A stretch of 64,000 bases of DNA from Parafannyhessea umbonata. GTDB lineage: Bacteria > Actinomycetota > Coriobacteriia > Coriobacteriales > Atopobiaceae. Below the pieces are notes generated by a model. The model was given only the letters and a program-made list of their open reading frames with translations. It was not told the origin of the DNA and searched no databases. A program made the position numbers and the translations under genes. The stretch covers positions 1-64,000 of the forward strand of contig NZ_FOGP01000005.1 of assembly GCF_900111255.1 (NCBI RefSeq), written 5' to 3'. Positions 1 through 8,525 of this stretch are shown in pieces (position 1 is the stretch's first letter; each line of letters begins with the position of its first letter).

Positions 1-249
1 CTTCGTCATGCCCTCGTCGACGACGGCGCGCGCGGCGGCGACCTTGGTCTCATATGAGTAGACGGCGTATTTCTTTCCCATGTCTGTCAGCCCCTCGATG
101 CCGACGGATCTGTACGTGTCGATCCATTTTCTCACGGCCTCGTAGGGAACACCGATCAGGCTGGAGATGGCTTTGACACCGTTCCCCGCGTCGTAGAGCT
201 CGGCGGCTTTCGACCTCGTGGCGGCGTCGTACAAAGTTCTTCGGGTCAT
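1..249 (-). CDS. IS3-family transposase OrfA, helix-turn-helix protein (partial)
   Basis: The first 83 codons of a small DNA-binding protein, beginning MTRRTLYDAATRSKAAELYD; the 3' end lies outside the window. The N-terminal part has the helix-turn-helix arrangement of OrfA proteins of IS3/IS150 elements: a basic start, then a helix pair around 'GVKAISSLIGVPYEAVRKW' followed by 'Y..G.EGL'. OrfA normally binds the terminal repeats and is joined to the DDE integrase OrfB by frameshifting; OrfB is not in the window. The ATG at 249 is supported by GGGAGG 8 nt upstream. That ribosome site lies inside the 3' arm of the terminal hairpin, so read-through transcripts from ftsH should be poorly translated. 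Confidence 0.75.
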   Translation of the reverse strand, partial: MTRRTLYDAATRSKAAELYDAGNGVKAISSLIGVPYEAVRKWIDTYRSVGIEGLTDMGKKYAVYSYETKVAAARAVVDEGMTK

Positions 250-256
250 GAAAGAA

Positions 257-290
257 GCCTCCCTTTTCTCATGTCCAAGAAAAGGGAGGC
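257..290 (-). repeat. Perfect 13-bp inverted repeat at the IS end, covering the orfA ribosome site
   Basis: GCCTCCCTTTTCT at 257-269 is the exact reverse complement of 278-290, with an 8-nt loop. On the minus strand the 3' arm holds AGAAAAGGGAGG, which supplies the Shine-Dalgarno sequence of orfA. The hairpin could also terminate ftsH transcripts, since TTCTTTC follows on the minus strand, but that tail is weak. Suppressing translation of read-in mRNA is the better-fitting role and is a known tactic of insertion sequences. Confidence 0.7.
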
Positions 291-342
291 GGTTCAATGC
301 GCTCCGGGCGGGCCGCCTTTCTCTCGCACGTTGTCTCTCGTG

Positions 343-2244
343 CTACTCCGGTGCCTCGTCGGGGTACTTGGGGGCGAAGCCGTCGTCCCGGTTGAGGATG
401 TTCATGAACTCCTCGCCGGTGATGGTCTCCTTCTTCTGGAGGTAGTGTGCGATCTCGTGCAGCTTGAAGCGGTTCTCCTTGAGCGTTCTGAGAGCCGTCT
501 GGTGACCCTCCTCGACCAAGGCGCTGACCTCGGCGTCGACGGCTGTCGCCGTCTCGTCGGAGCATGTGAGTTCGGTGCCTCCGCCGAGGTACCTGTTCCT
601 GGTCTCGCCGAGTGCCATCATGCCGAACCTGTCGGACATTCCGAGCTGCGTGACCATGGCCCTCGCGATCTTCGTGGCCTTCTCGATGTCGTTGGCAGCC
701 CCCGAGGTCATCTGGCCGAAGATGAGCTCCTCTGCTGCGCGGCCGCCGCAGATCACGGCGATGCGCTGCTTGTACTCCTCGCGCGTCGTCAGGTAGTGCT
801 CGTCCTCCTCCGTCTGCATCGTGAAGCCCAGTGCGCCCGACGTTCGCGGGACGATCGTGATTTTCGAGACGGGGCGCTTCCCGTTCTGCACGGCAGCGAC
901 GATGGCGTGGCCGGTCTCGTGGTAGGACACCACCTCCTTCTCGTGCTCCGACAGAACCGTCGACTTCTTCTTCGCACCCGCGATGACCACGTCGACCGAC
1001 TCGGTGATGTCTTCCTGCGTGACCCTGTCGCGTCCCATCCTGACGGCCCTTAGTGCGGCTTCGTTGATCATGTTCGCCAGATCGGCTCCCGATGCGCCTG
1101 GCGTCTGGCGTGCGATCGCGCCGAAGTCCACGCCGGGCTCTATCTTCACGTCGTTGCCGTGGAGCTTGAGGATGGCCTCGCGACCCGTCAAGTCGGGGAG
1201 CTCGACGGGCACGCGGCGGTCGAATCGGCCGGGGCGCAGCAGCGCGGGGTCAAGCGAGTCCGGCCTGTTCGTGGCTCCGAGGACGACGATGCCCTTGTGG
1301 TTGTCGAAGCCGTCCATCTCGGTGAGGAGCTGGTTGAGCGTCTGCTCGCGCTCGTCGTTGGTGTTGAGCGAGACATCTCGCTTCTTGCCGATGGTGTCGA
1401 TCTCGTCGATGAACACGATGCAGGGGGCCTTCTCGTTCGCCTGCTTGAAGAGGTCGCGGACCTTGGCGGCGCCGCGGCCGACGAACATCTCGACGAACTC
1501 TGAGCCGGATATCTGGAAGAAGGGTACATTGGCCTCGCCGGCGACCGCCTTGGCGAGCAGCGTCTTGCCGGTTCCCGGAGGGCCCACGAGCAGGGCGCCC
1601 CTTGGGCATCGGGCGCCGATCGCGGAGTACTTCTCGGGGTGCTCGAGGAAGTTGACGATCTCGGCCAGGGATTCCTTTGCCTCGTCCTGTCCGGCGACGT
1701 CCTTGAACGTGACGCCGGTCTCTCGACCCTTGACCTCCTTGACGTTCGAGCGACCGAGTCCTCCACCCATGCCGAAGCCGCTTCCGAAGTTCATGGAGGG
1801 ACCGTCCTCACCCATCTGCTTTCGAAGCTGGCGGTTGAGCAGATATCCGCCGCCCAGGATTAGCAGAATCGGAAGGCCATAGCTTGCGAGCAGGTAGATC
1901 CACATGTTCGAGGACTCGTCCGGGATTTGGGCCGAGAAGTCCACGTTCTTCTTCTCAAGCCTCTTGACCAGGGAGTCGTCATTGGGGAACTGGTTGGTCT
2001 GGTAGGTCTGCTTGTCGTCGCCCTCGCCGGTCGTGAAGCGGATGATGCTCTTGCCGGTGTCGAGCTGGACCTGGCTGACCTTGCCGTCGTCCACCATTCC
2101 CAGGAACTCGCTGTAGCTCACCTCCTTTATCTGGGGCTGAGTGATGCTTGGGTACAGCACTGACCTCAGCACAATCGCGGCGACGACTGCGACGATCAGG
2201 TAGAGGATCATCGACTGTCGCTTCTTCTTGTCGTCCATCTGCAT
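343..2244 (-). CDS. ftsH: ATP-dependent zinc metalloprotease FtsH
   Basis: Membrane-anchored AAA+ protease that degrades misassembled membrane proteins and short-lived cytosolic regulators. The 633-residue protein has TM1 at about 12-30, an extracytoplasmic segment, TM2 at about 114-137, a Gly/Met-rich linker, Walker A GPPGTGKT (221-228), Walker B IVFIDEID (276-283), the second region of homology, and the zinc site HETGH (442-446; HEAGH is more usual, but the HExxH ligands are intact). I place the start at the ATG at 2244 because AAGGAG lies 8 nt upstream. The frame stays open to an ATG at 2370, but that extension has no ribosome site and sits before the expected N-terminal membrane helix. 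It is divergent from ileS and its stop is about 47 nt from the IS end. Confidence 0.95.
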   Translation of the reverse strand: MQMDDKKKRQSMILYLIVAVVAAIVLRSVLYPSITQPQIKEVSYSEFLGMVDDGKVSQVQLDTGKSIIRFTTGEGDDKQTYQTNQFPNDDSLVKRLEKKNVDFSAQIPDESSNMWIYLLASYGLPILLILGGGYLLNRQLRKQMGEDGPSMNFGSGFGMGGGLGRSNVKEVKGRETGVTFKDVAGQDEAKESLAEIVNFLEHPEKYSAIGARCPRGALLVGPPGTGKTLLAKAVAGEANVPFFQISGSEFVEMFVGRGAAKVRDLFKQANEKAPCIVFIDEIDTIGKKRDVSLNTNDEREQTLNQLLTEMDGFDNHKGIVVLGATNRPDSLDPALLRPGRFDRRVPVELPDLTGREAILKLHGNDVKIEPGVDFGAIARQTPGASGADLANMINEAALRAVRMGRDRVTQEDITESVDVVIAGAKKKSTVLSEHEKEVVSYHETGHAIVAAVQNGKRPVSKITIVPRTSGALGFTMQTEEDEHYLTTREEYKQRIAVICGGRAAEELIFGQMTSGAANDIEKATKIARAMVTQLGMSDRFGMMALGETRNRYLGGGTELTCSDETATAVDAEVSALVEEGHQTALRTLKENRFKLHEIAHYLQKKETITGEEFMNILNRDDGFAPKYPDEAPE

Positions 2245-2376
2245 CGGGCTTTGCTCCTTACAGGGTCTGTTAGTTGCCTTCGCTTTGGCTACATAGATAC
2301 CCATCCGCGTGCCTTTCACGCACCCGACACAACTATTAAAGGTAAATTCGGGATTCGCGCCTTCGGCCAAGCGTCG

Positions 2377-2385
2377 TGCTAGAAT
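2377..2385 (+). promoter_or_regulatory. Extended -10 promoter for the ileS leader
   Basis: TGCTAGAAT is an extended -10 box (TGn plus TAGAAT at 2380-2385), placing transcription start near 2392. No convincing -35 element is visible. The same TGC-TAnnnT form recurs at 26934, 53032 and, on the minus strand, at 43080. Confidence 0.5.
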
Positions 2386-2391
2386 GCTTCC

Positions 2392-2651
2392 GAAGCATTG
2401 ATGGGGACATTAGCCTGGGTTGCCGTCGCAAAGCGAGCGGGGGAGTGGTGAGAGCTCCGCCGACGGTCCAAGTGAACATCACCCCGGAGCTGCGGCCCGA
2501 AAGCGTTGGTTCACGACGCGAGTAGACGTCGCCGGAGTGGCCGCCGATACAGGTCAGCCGAGTAAGGCGGATTTCCGCTCGCTGGGTGGTTACAAGCGAA
2601 GTGACTTTCGGGAGCGCTTCGTCCCAGCCTGAGGGACGAGTGCTCTTTTTT
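2392..2651 (+). promoter_or_regulatory. T-box riboswitch controlling ileS (isoleucine specifier ATC)
   Basis: The 290-nt untranslated region before ileS has T-box layout. In the Stem I region the segment AAGTGAACATCACCC at 2470-2484 carries ATC (2478-2480), an isoleucine codon, in the specifier position. A T-box core GGGTGGTTACAAGCG follows at 2584-2598, whose TGGT can pair with the ACCA end of uncharged tRNA-Ile. It runs directly into an intrinsic terminator: arms 2612-2625 and 2633-2645, then six T. By family knowledge, uncharged tRNA-Ile stabilises the antiterminator and lets ileS be transcribed. The core is divergent from the consensus, but the specifier, core and terminator together make the call firm. 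Confidence 0.85.
2612..2651 (+). terminator. Intrinsic terminator of the ileS T-box (regulated)
   Basis: GAGCGCTTCGTCCC (2612-2625) pairs with GGGACGAGTGCTC (2633-2645) with one G-U pair and one bulge. The loop is AGCCTGA and TTTTTT follows at 2646-2651. The 5' arm is adjacent to the T-box core, as needed for mutually exclusive antiterminator pairing. Confidence 0.85.
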
Positions 2652-2681
2652 ATTGCGCTCGGTACGGGAAAGGTGTGAAAG

Positions 2682-5498
2682 GTGGCAAATCAGTACAAGA
2701 AGACGATGAACCTGCCCAAGACCAGGTTCTCGATGAGGGCTGGTCTCGCCCAGCACGAGCCCGAGCGGCTTAAGGACTGGGACGAGAACGACGTCTACGG
2801 CCAGCTCATGAAGAAGAACGAGGGGCACGAAAAGTTCGTGCTCCACGATGGCCCTCCGTATGCCAACGGACCTATTCACCTCGGCCACGCTCAGAATAAG
2901 ATCTCGAAGGACATCATCAACCGCTACTGGTCGATGCGCGGCTACCAGACTCCCTATGTCCCCGGATGGGACTGCCACGGCCAGCCCATCGAGCACAAGG
3001 TCGAGGAGATGCTGGGCACCGCCAAGTTCAACCAGCTTCCCACCGAGAAGATTCGCGAGCTCTGCCGCAAGATGGCCGTCGAGCAGGTCGACACCCAGCG
3101 TCAGGGCTTCAAACGCCTCGGTGTCCTTGCCGAGTGGGACAATCCCTACCTGACATACGTTCACGACTACGACGCCACTGACGTCGAGATCTTCAAGGCC
3201 ATCTTTGACAAGGGGGCCATCTATCGTGGGCGCAAGCCGGTTCACTGGTGCCCCCACTGCCACACCGCCCTGGCGGAGGCCGAGATTGAGTACGGCGATG
3301 AGGTCTCACCCGCCATCTTCGTGCGCTTCGAGATGACGACGGTTCCTGCCGGCCTCGAGGCCTACGAAGGCAGGCTTTGGGTCGACATCTGGACCACGAC
3401 CCCCTGGACCCTTCCCGCTGACGACGCCGTCATCCTTCATCCCGAGGCTGACTACGTTGCCGTTCTCGTCGATGGTCGCGCCGAGATCATGGCGCGCGCC
3501 CTCGTCGAGAAGGACTGCGCCAAGTTCGGCTACGAGTCGTATAAACTTGCGACCGACGCCGATGGCAACGTATGGAGCATGACGGGCACCGAGCTCGCCC
3601 ACAACAAGTACAAGCAGCCCATCTTCGCTGACCAGGGCGAGGAGGGCGAGTTCATCTACGCCGACTATGTCACGCTCGACGACGGCACGGGCATCGTCCA
3701 CACCGCGCCTGGCCACGGCGTTGACGACTACAACGCTGGCATGCGCTTCAACATCCCCATCATCATGCCCGTCGACGACAACGGCTGCTTCTACAAGGGC
3801 GATGGCATCGGCACCGGCGGCCCGTGGTCTGGCATGGACGTCAACGAGGCCAACCCCAAGATTATCGAGTGGCTCGACGAGCGCGGCACGCTCATCCTGC
3901 ACGAGGACATCAACCACAGTTACCCCCACTGCTGGCGTTGCAAGCGCCCCGTCATCTTCCGCGCCACCAGTCAGTGGTTCGTCTCTATGGATAAGACCGG
4001 CCTGCGCAAGGACGCCCTCGAGGAGATCTCCAAGGTCAAGTTCTACCCGACGCACGCGGTCAAGCGCATTGGCTCTATGGTCGAGGGCCGTCCGGACTGG
4101 TGCATCAGCCGCCAGCGCAACTGGGGCGTCCCTATTCCCGCCTTCACCTGTCAGGACTGCGGCGAGGTCGTCATGAACGACGCCACGCTCGACAAGGTCA
4201 TAGAGCTCTTCCGCGAGAAGGGCTCTGACGCATGGTTCACCGATGACCCCAAGGATTATCTGGGCGACGCCTGCGTCTGCGAGAAGTGCGGCAGCCACAA
4301 CCTCAAGGCGAACAAGGACATCCTCGACGTCTGGTGGGACTCCGGTGTCTCGCACACCGCCGTCTGCAAGCACCGCGACAATCTGAAGTTCCCCGCTGAC
4401 GTGTACCTCGAGGGCTCAGACCAGCATCGAGGCTGGTTCATGAGTTCCCTCATGACCTCGGTGGGCGCCTATGGCATGGCTCCCTACAAAGCCGTTATCT
4501 CGCAGGGCTTCACTCTCGACGGCCAGGGCCGCAAGATGTCCAAGTCGCTGGGCAACGTCATCGACCCAAACAAGGTCTGCGACAACCAGGGCGCTGACGT
4601 GCTTCGTCTGTGGCTCTCTTCGGTCGACACCTCCGTTGACGTCCCGTGCGACGACACCATCCTGAGCCACGTCGGCGATGCCTACCGCAAGATCCGCAAC
4701 ACGCTGCGCTTCCTGCTTGGCGAGCTCGAGGGTCAGTTTGATCCCTCCGTCGACGGCCTTCCCTTCGAAGAGCTCGAGGAATTCGACAAGGTGACTCTTG
4801 CCCACATGTGCGAGGTTCACGACCAGGTCTCCAAGGCCTACCCCGAGTACCGCTTCAACGTCGTGTATCGCACGCTCTACGACTACGTCACCGAGCTCTC
4901 CAACGGTTACCTCAACGCGACGAAGGACCGCACCTACTGCGGCGGCAAGGGCAGCCGCGAGCGCCTCTCCGCGCAGACCGTCTGGGCCCACATTCTGACG
5001 ATGCTCGTCCACGACCTGCAGCCCATCCTCGCCTACACCACCGACGAGATCATGGAGTTCCTGCCCGAGTCCATGCGTGACGGCCAGAAGTACGCCGCCC
5101 TTCTTGACTGGTATGAGAACCCCGTCTCGTCTGAGGTCTACGCGAAGTACCTTCCTGCGTACAAAGCACTCGTCGACGCTCGCGCCGCTTTCACCAAGTC
5201 CTACGAGGAGGCCACGACCAACGGTACCGTTACCGAGAAGACGACCCAGGCCACGCGTGCCGAGCTGACCGTCGGGCCCGACGAGTACGCCCTTCTCGGC
5301 TCCCTTGGCCGCGACGGCCTTGCCGAGGCCTTCGTCTGCTCCGACGTCTGCCTGCACGAGGGAGACGAGCTCTCCTGCGAGGTGCTTCCCGCCAATGGCG
5401 AGAAGTGCCCGCGCTGCTGGAACTGGAGGGAGCTTGGCGAGGATGGGCTCTGCGAGAGGTGCTCTGCGGTTGTCTCCGCTCTGCCGGCAGGGGAGTAG
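2682..5498 (+). CDS. ileS: Isoleucine--tRNA ligase
   Basis: Class Ia cytoplasmic synthetase that charges tRNA-Ile and edits mischarged valine. The 938-residue protein has the HIGH signature as HLGH (66-69), KMSKS (618-622), an intervening editing domain, the 'WDCHGQPIEHKVE' type block, and a C-terminal zinc-binding motif CPRCWN...CERC typical of bacterial IleS. The start is GTG at 2682 after a GGGAAAGG-rich region. Expression should depend on the T-box leader just upstream. lspA follows 49 nt after the stop, an ileS-lspA pairing seen in many bacteria. Confidence 0.97.
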   Translation: MANQYKKTMNLPKTRFSMRAGLAQHEPERLKDWDENDVYGQLMKKNEGHEKFVLHDGPPYANGPIHLGHAQNKISKDIINRYWSMRGYQTPYVPGWDCHGQPIEHKVEEMLGTAKFNQLPTEKIRELCRKMAVEQVDTQRQGFKRLGVLAEWDNPYLTYVHDYDATDVEIFKAIFDKGAIYRGRKPVHWCPHCHTALAEAEIEYGDEVSPAIFVRFEMTTVPAGLEAYEGRLWVDIWTTTPWTLPADDAVILHPEADYVAVLVDGRAEIMARALVEKDCAKFGYESYKLATDADGNVWSMTGTELAHNKYKQPIFADQGEEGEFIYADYVTLDDGTGIVHTAPGHGVDDYNAGMRFNIPIIMPVDDNGCFYKGDGIGTGGPWSGMDVNEANPKIIEWLDERGTLILHEDINHSYPHCWRCKRPVIFRATSQWFVSMDKTGLRKDALEEISKVKFYPTHAVKRIGSMVEGRPDWCISRQRNWGVPIPAFTCQDCGEVVMNDATLDKVIELFREKGSDAWFTDDPKDYLGDACVCEKCGSHNLKANKDILDVWWDSGVSHTAVCKHRDNLKFPADVYLEGSDQHRGWFMSSLMTSVGAYGMAPYKAVISQGFTLDGQGRKMSKSLGNVIDPNKVCDNQGADVLRLWLSSVDTSVDVPCDDTILSHVGDAYRKIRNTLRFLLGELEGQFDPSVDGLPFEELEEFDKVTLAHMCEVHDQVSKAYPEYRFNVVYRTLYDYVTELSNGYLNATKDRTYCGGKGSRERLSAQTVWAHILTMLVHDLQPILAYTTDEIMEFLPESMRDGQKYAALLDWYENPVSSEVYAKYLPAYKALVDARAAFTKSYEEATTNGTVTEKTTQATRAELTVGPDEYALLGSLGRDGLAEAFVCSDVCLHEGDELSCEVLPANGEKCPRCWNWRELGEDGLCERCSAVVSALPAGE

Positions 5499-5547
5499 TG
5501 ATTTCTTGGGCTCACGCACACTTAGGTCGACGCGCGGTCAGCGCGTC

Positions 5548-5997
5548 ATGGCCTTTTGGATCATCGTTGTTCTGGGTGTCATCGTTGACCAGGTGGTCAA
5601 GGCTGCCATCCGCGCGACGCTTTCCGTTGGGGAGAGCGCGCCCTTCGTGCCAGGTGTGATTGAGCTGCGTCACGTCGAGAACACCGGCGCCGCCTTTGGC
5701 ATGGGCGCCGGTGCCGGCGTAGCCTTCGTGGTGATAGCGGCTGTCGTTCTTGTCGCTTCTCTCATGTTCGTCTGGCGCAAGCGGATTCCCATGCAGCTTG
5801 CGGTGTCTATCGGTCTCGTTGCCTCCGGTGGCGTGGGAAACATGGTCGACCGTGTGATTGCGGGCTCGGTGACGGATTTTCTCTGCACTACGTTCGTGAG
5901 CTTCCCGGTCTTCAACGTGGCTGACATTATGGTTACGTGTGGTGTCGCCGTATCGCTTGTCGGCTACTACGTCTGGGAGTCGCGCACCGAGAGCTAG
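5548..5997 (+). CDS. lspA: Lipoprotein signal peptidase (signal peptidase II)
   Basis: Integral membrane aspartyl protease that cleaves the signal peptide of prolipoproteins after lipidation. The 149-residue protein shows an N-terminal hydrophobic helix with DQVVK (14-18), then NTGAAFG (45-51), GNMVDR (97-102), and the two catalytic aspartates in GSVTDF (Asp110) and FNVADI (Asp126), with four hydrophobic segments. The ATG at 5548 puts DQ at the usual position but has no clear ribosome site. A TTG at 5506 behind AGGGGAG would add 14 mostly basic and polar residues and is an alternative start. Confidence 0.93.
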   Translation: MAFWIIVVLGVIVDQVVKAAIRATLSVGESAPFVPGVIELRHVENTGAAFGMGAGAGVAFVVIAAVVLVASLMFVWRKRIPMQLAVSIGLVASGGVGNMVDRVIAGSVTDFLCTTFVSFPVFNVADIMVTCGVAVSLVGYYVWESRTES

Positions 5998-6031
5998 CGG
6001 CGAGTCCTGACAAGCGACCAATGGCTTCCAT

Positions 6032-6063
6032 GGGACGCCCTCGCGCTTGCGCGACGGCGTCCC
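6032..6063 (+). terminator. Strong hairpin after lspA (possible weak terminator)
   Basis: GGGACGCC (6032-6039) pairs with GGCGTCCC (6056-6063), and TCGCGC/GCGCGA (6041-6046/6049-6054) extends the stem inside it. The tail TCTTGTC is T-poor, so termination may be partial, with some transcripts reaching the pseudouridine synthase gene. Confidence 0.5.
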
Positions 6064-6086
6064 TCTTGTCGCATGAGAGGAGTTTG

Positions 6087-7112
6087 ATGGCAATCAAGGT
6101 AGTTAATGCACTCGTCGGGCCTTCTGGCGACGGGATGCGCCTGGACGTGTTTCTTGCCCAGGTCGAAGGCTGTCCCTCGCGCAGCGCCTGTGCGCGCCTC
6201 GTCGAGAGCGGAGCCGTTACCATCAACTCGACTGAAGCCACGTCGAAGAGCGAGGCCGTCTGTCTTGGCGATCGAATCTGCGTGCAGGTCGACGTTCCGG
6301 AGCCGCAGGGGCCGCTCTCGCCGAACCCTGACATTCCACTCGATATAAGGTTTGAGGACGAGAGGCTCATCGTGTTGAGCAAGCAGGCTGGTCTCGTCTG
6401 CCACCCCAGTCCAGGCCACGTGAACGACACCCTCGCGAACGCCCTGGTCGCGCACTGCGGCTATGGGCATCTTGGCATGCTCCAGGGTGACGACCGCCCT
6501 GGCATCGTGCACAGGCTCGACATGGACACCTCTGGGCTCATGGTCGCCGCCAAGGACGACGAGGTCCAGAAAGACCTGCAGGACCTTATTCGCCTTCGCG
6601 TTCTTGACAGACGATACGTGACACTCGTCCACGGCTACGTTGCCCTTGACGAAGGGAACATCACGACGGGCATCGCGCGCTCGACGAGGGATCGCCTTAG
6701 GATGGCCGTTTCGGATGCGCCCGGCGCCCGCGAGTCAATCACGACCTTCAGGACACTTGAACGCTTTGAGGCCGGGCGCTTCGACGACGGGTACACCCTT
6801 CTTGAGTGTCATCTCTACACGGGCAGAACACATCAGATTAGGGTCCATATGCGCCACGTTGGGCACCCTTGCGTCGGCGACCCGCTCTACGGCAGGGGGG
6901 ATGACCGTGCGAACAGGGGTCTTAGGAGGCAGTTCCTCCACTCGTGGAGCATTGCCTTTGACCATCCCATTACGGGAGAGGCGATCGAGCGAACCGATCG
7001 TCTGCCGAAAGATCTTCTTGCTGTACTAGAATCCCTTAAAGGAACCTCAATGGGCCGTACTGCGGCGGGCGAGGAAATTTGCCCGAAGCTCGGCCTTGGT
7101 GACCTTTCGTAA
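6087..7112 (+). CDS. RluD-family 23S rRNA/tRNA pseudouridine synthase
   Basis: Converts uridine to pseudouridine in structured RNA, most likely 23S rRNA. The 341-residue protein has an N-terminal S4-like RNA-binding region (about 14-70, 'MRLDVFLAQ...SRSACARLVESGAVTIN') and the RluA/C/D catalytic core, with HRLDMDTSG at 142-150 (catalytic Asp145) and a later TGRTHQIRVH block. The start at the ATG at 6087 is set by GAGAGGAG just upstream; the open frame extends further 5' without support. Position next to lspA is the standard lspA-rluD order. Which uridines are modified cannot be told from the sequence. Confidence 0.9.
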   Translation: MAIKVVNALVGPSGDGMRLDVFLAQVEGCPSRSACARLVESGAVTINSTEATSKSEAVCLGDRICVQVDVPEPQGPLSPNPDIPLDIRFEDERLIVLSKQAGLVCHPSPGHVNDTLANALVAHCGYGHLGMLQGDDRPGIVHRLDMDTSGLMVAAKDDEVQKDLQDLIRLRVLDRRYVTLVHGYVALDEGNITTGIARSTRDRLRMAVSDAPGARESITTFRTLERFEAGRFDDGYTLLECHLYTGRTHQIRVHMRHVGHPCVGDPLYGRGDDRANRGLRRQFLHSWSIAFDHPITGEAIERTDRLPKDLLAVLESLKGTSMGRTAAGEEICPKLGLGDLS

Positions 7113-7137
7113 ATAACGGAACAGAGAGGTTGTTCTC

Positions 7138-8433
7138 GTGGAAATCAGCAGGCTTGGCCTAACGCCCATCGTCATCTTCAACCTGGTGGTGTGGCTGTTC
7201 TTCACTCTGGCTTACTTCTATCAGATTGTGTATATCGTCAGGGTCATCGCCAAGGGAGACGTCATGCTTCCCAAGGCGAAGAAGAAGCACACCTACGCCT
7301 TCGTAATTGCCGCGCACAACGAGGAGCCTGTTATCGGCAACCTTGTGCGCTCTATCCTCGGGCAGGAGTACGACGGACGGATCGACTGTTACGTCGTTGC
7401 GGACGCCTGCACTGACTCGACGGCCGAGGAGGCCCGCAAGGCAGGCGCCATCACCTGGGAGCGCAACGATCTTGTCCGCAAGGGCAAGAGCTGGGTTCTC
7501 GACTTTGCGTTCGACCGCATTCTCAACGAGACGGGCGACAAGTACGAGGCGTTCTTCGTCATGGATGCCGACAACATCATCGCGCCCAACTACGTCGACA
7601 TCATGAACGATGCCTTTGATGCCGGCTACCTTGTCTGCACGAGCTACCGCAACTCGAAGAACTTTGACTCCAGCTGGATTAGTTCGGCCTATGCCCTCTG
7701 GTTCCTGCGCGAGGCGAAGTTCCTCAACAACGCCCGCATGATGCTTGGTACAAGTTGCGCCATCTCGGGTTCCGGTTGGATGGTTTCCTCGGCCATCATT
7801 CGCGGCATGCACGGTTGGAACTTCCATACCCTTACCGAGGACATCCAGTTCACGACCTTCTGCAACACGCACGGTATCCAGATTGGGTACGCGCCCGCGG
7901 AGTTCTTCGACGAGCAGCCGCTTACGTTCAAGGCCTCGTGGACCCAGAGGATGCGCTGGACCAAGGGGTTCTACCAGGTGTTCTTCTCGTATAACAAGAA
8001 CTTCCTGCACGGCGTATTCGTGGATCACTCCTTCGCGTCCTATGACATGCTCATGACGGTCGCACCGGGCATGATCCTTACGCTGCTCTCGTTCTTCATC
8101 AACGCCGCCTATCTAATAATTGGCACCCTGAGTCACGGTTTCATCGCGACGCAGGCAGAGCTCACCATGTGTGTGGGATCGCTGGTGATGACGTTCGCCT
8201 CGATGTACCTTGTCTTCTTCGTCCTTGGCGTTCTGACCACGGTCTCCGAGCGCAAGCATATTCACACGAATAAGAAATGGCGCATCGTCTCCAACTGTTT
8301 CACGTTCCCGATTTTCATGATGTCCTATATTCCCATCACTGTTGCCGCGCTGTTCAAGAAGGTCGAGTGGGTTCCTACGAAGCACGACATCGTGGTTAAC
8401 TTTGATGAGGTTATGGGCGAGGGCTCAAAGTAG
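7138..8433 (+). CDS. Membrane-bound family 2 glycosyltransferase
   Basis: A processive-type GT2 enzyme that probably polymerises or transfers sugars at the membrane; the polymer is unknown. The 431-residue protein has an N-terminal membrane helix (about 11-35), then the GT-A domain with VVADACTDST (86-95), DAD (143-145), TED (233-235) and QRMRW (270-274). These match the D, DxD, D and QxxRW signature of cellulose/hyaluronan/poly-GlcNAc synthases. Two or three C-terminal membrane segments follow. It starts at GTG 7138 behind AGAGAGG, 25 nt after the pseudouridine synthase, and so may share its transcript. No hydrolase or deacetylase partner lies nearby, which limits the substrate call. Confidence 0.85.
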   Translation: MEISRLGLTPIVIFNLVVWLFFTLAYFYQIVYIVRVIAKGDVMLPKAKKKHTYAFVIAAHNEEPVIGNLVRSILGQEYDGRIDCYVVADACTDSTAEEARKAGAITWERNDLVRKGKSWVLDFAFDRILNETGDKYEAFFVMDADNIIAPNYVDIMNDAFDAGYLVCTSYRNSKNFDSSWISSAYALWFLREAKFLNNARMMLGTSCAISGSGWMVSSAIIRGMHGWNFHTLTEDIQFTTFCNTHGIQIGYAPAEFFDEQPLTFKASWTQRMRWTKGFYQVFFSYNKNFLHGVFVDHSFASYDMLMTVAPGMILTLLSFFINAAYLIIGTLSHGFIATQAELTMCVGSLVMTFASMYLVFFVLGVLTTVSERKHIHTNKKWRIVSNCFTFPIFMMSYIPITVAALFKKVEWVPTKHDIVVNFDEVMGEGSK

Positions 8434-8455
8434 CATTTTCGTAACGTATCAGCGC

Positions 8456-8461
8456 TATACT
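8456..8461 (+). promoter_or_regulatory. Possible -10 box before guaB
   Basis: TATACT stands 65 nt before the guaB start in an AT-richer gap (8434-8525). No acceptable -35 or TGn extension is visible, so this is a weak call. No purine or guanidine riboswitch fold was recognised in the gap. Confidence 0.35.
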
Positions 8462-8525
8462 TTCCTGCAATTTATCTGCTAACGGACTGAAATGGCGCCA
8501 AGGTCCACGTCGAAAGGAGACATGC

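Larger units (their letters stand above)
1..296 (-). mobile_element. Truncated-by-window IS3-family (IS150-like) insertion sequence end
   Basis: This is the left end (orfA side) of an IS3-family element running off the window. Read on the minus strand, the proposed terminus is TGAACCGCC at 296 going inward, ending in the TG/CA dinucleotide usual for IS3 elements. It is followed by a 13-bp perfect inverted repeat (257-269 with 278-290) and then orfA starting at 249. The element inserted about 47 nt downstream of the ftsH stop codon. The boundary at 296 is inferred from the terminal dinucleotide and the usual IS150-group layout; the other end and the target duplication cannot be seen. Confidence 0.6.

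Noticed and set aside
2245-2370. Upstream extension of ftsH to an ATG at 2370
   Set aside because: No ribosome site, and it would place 42 cysteine- and lysine-containing residues before the standard N-terminal membrane helix; the ATG at 2244 has AAGGAG at good spacing.
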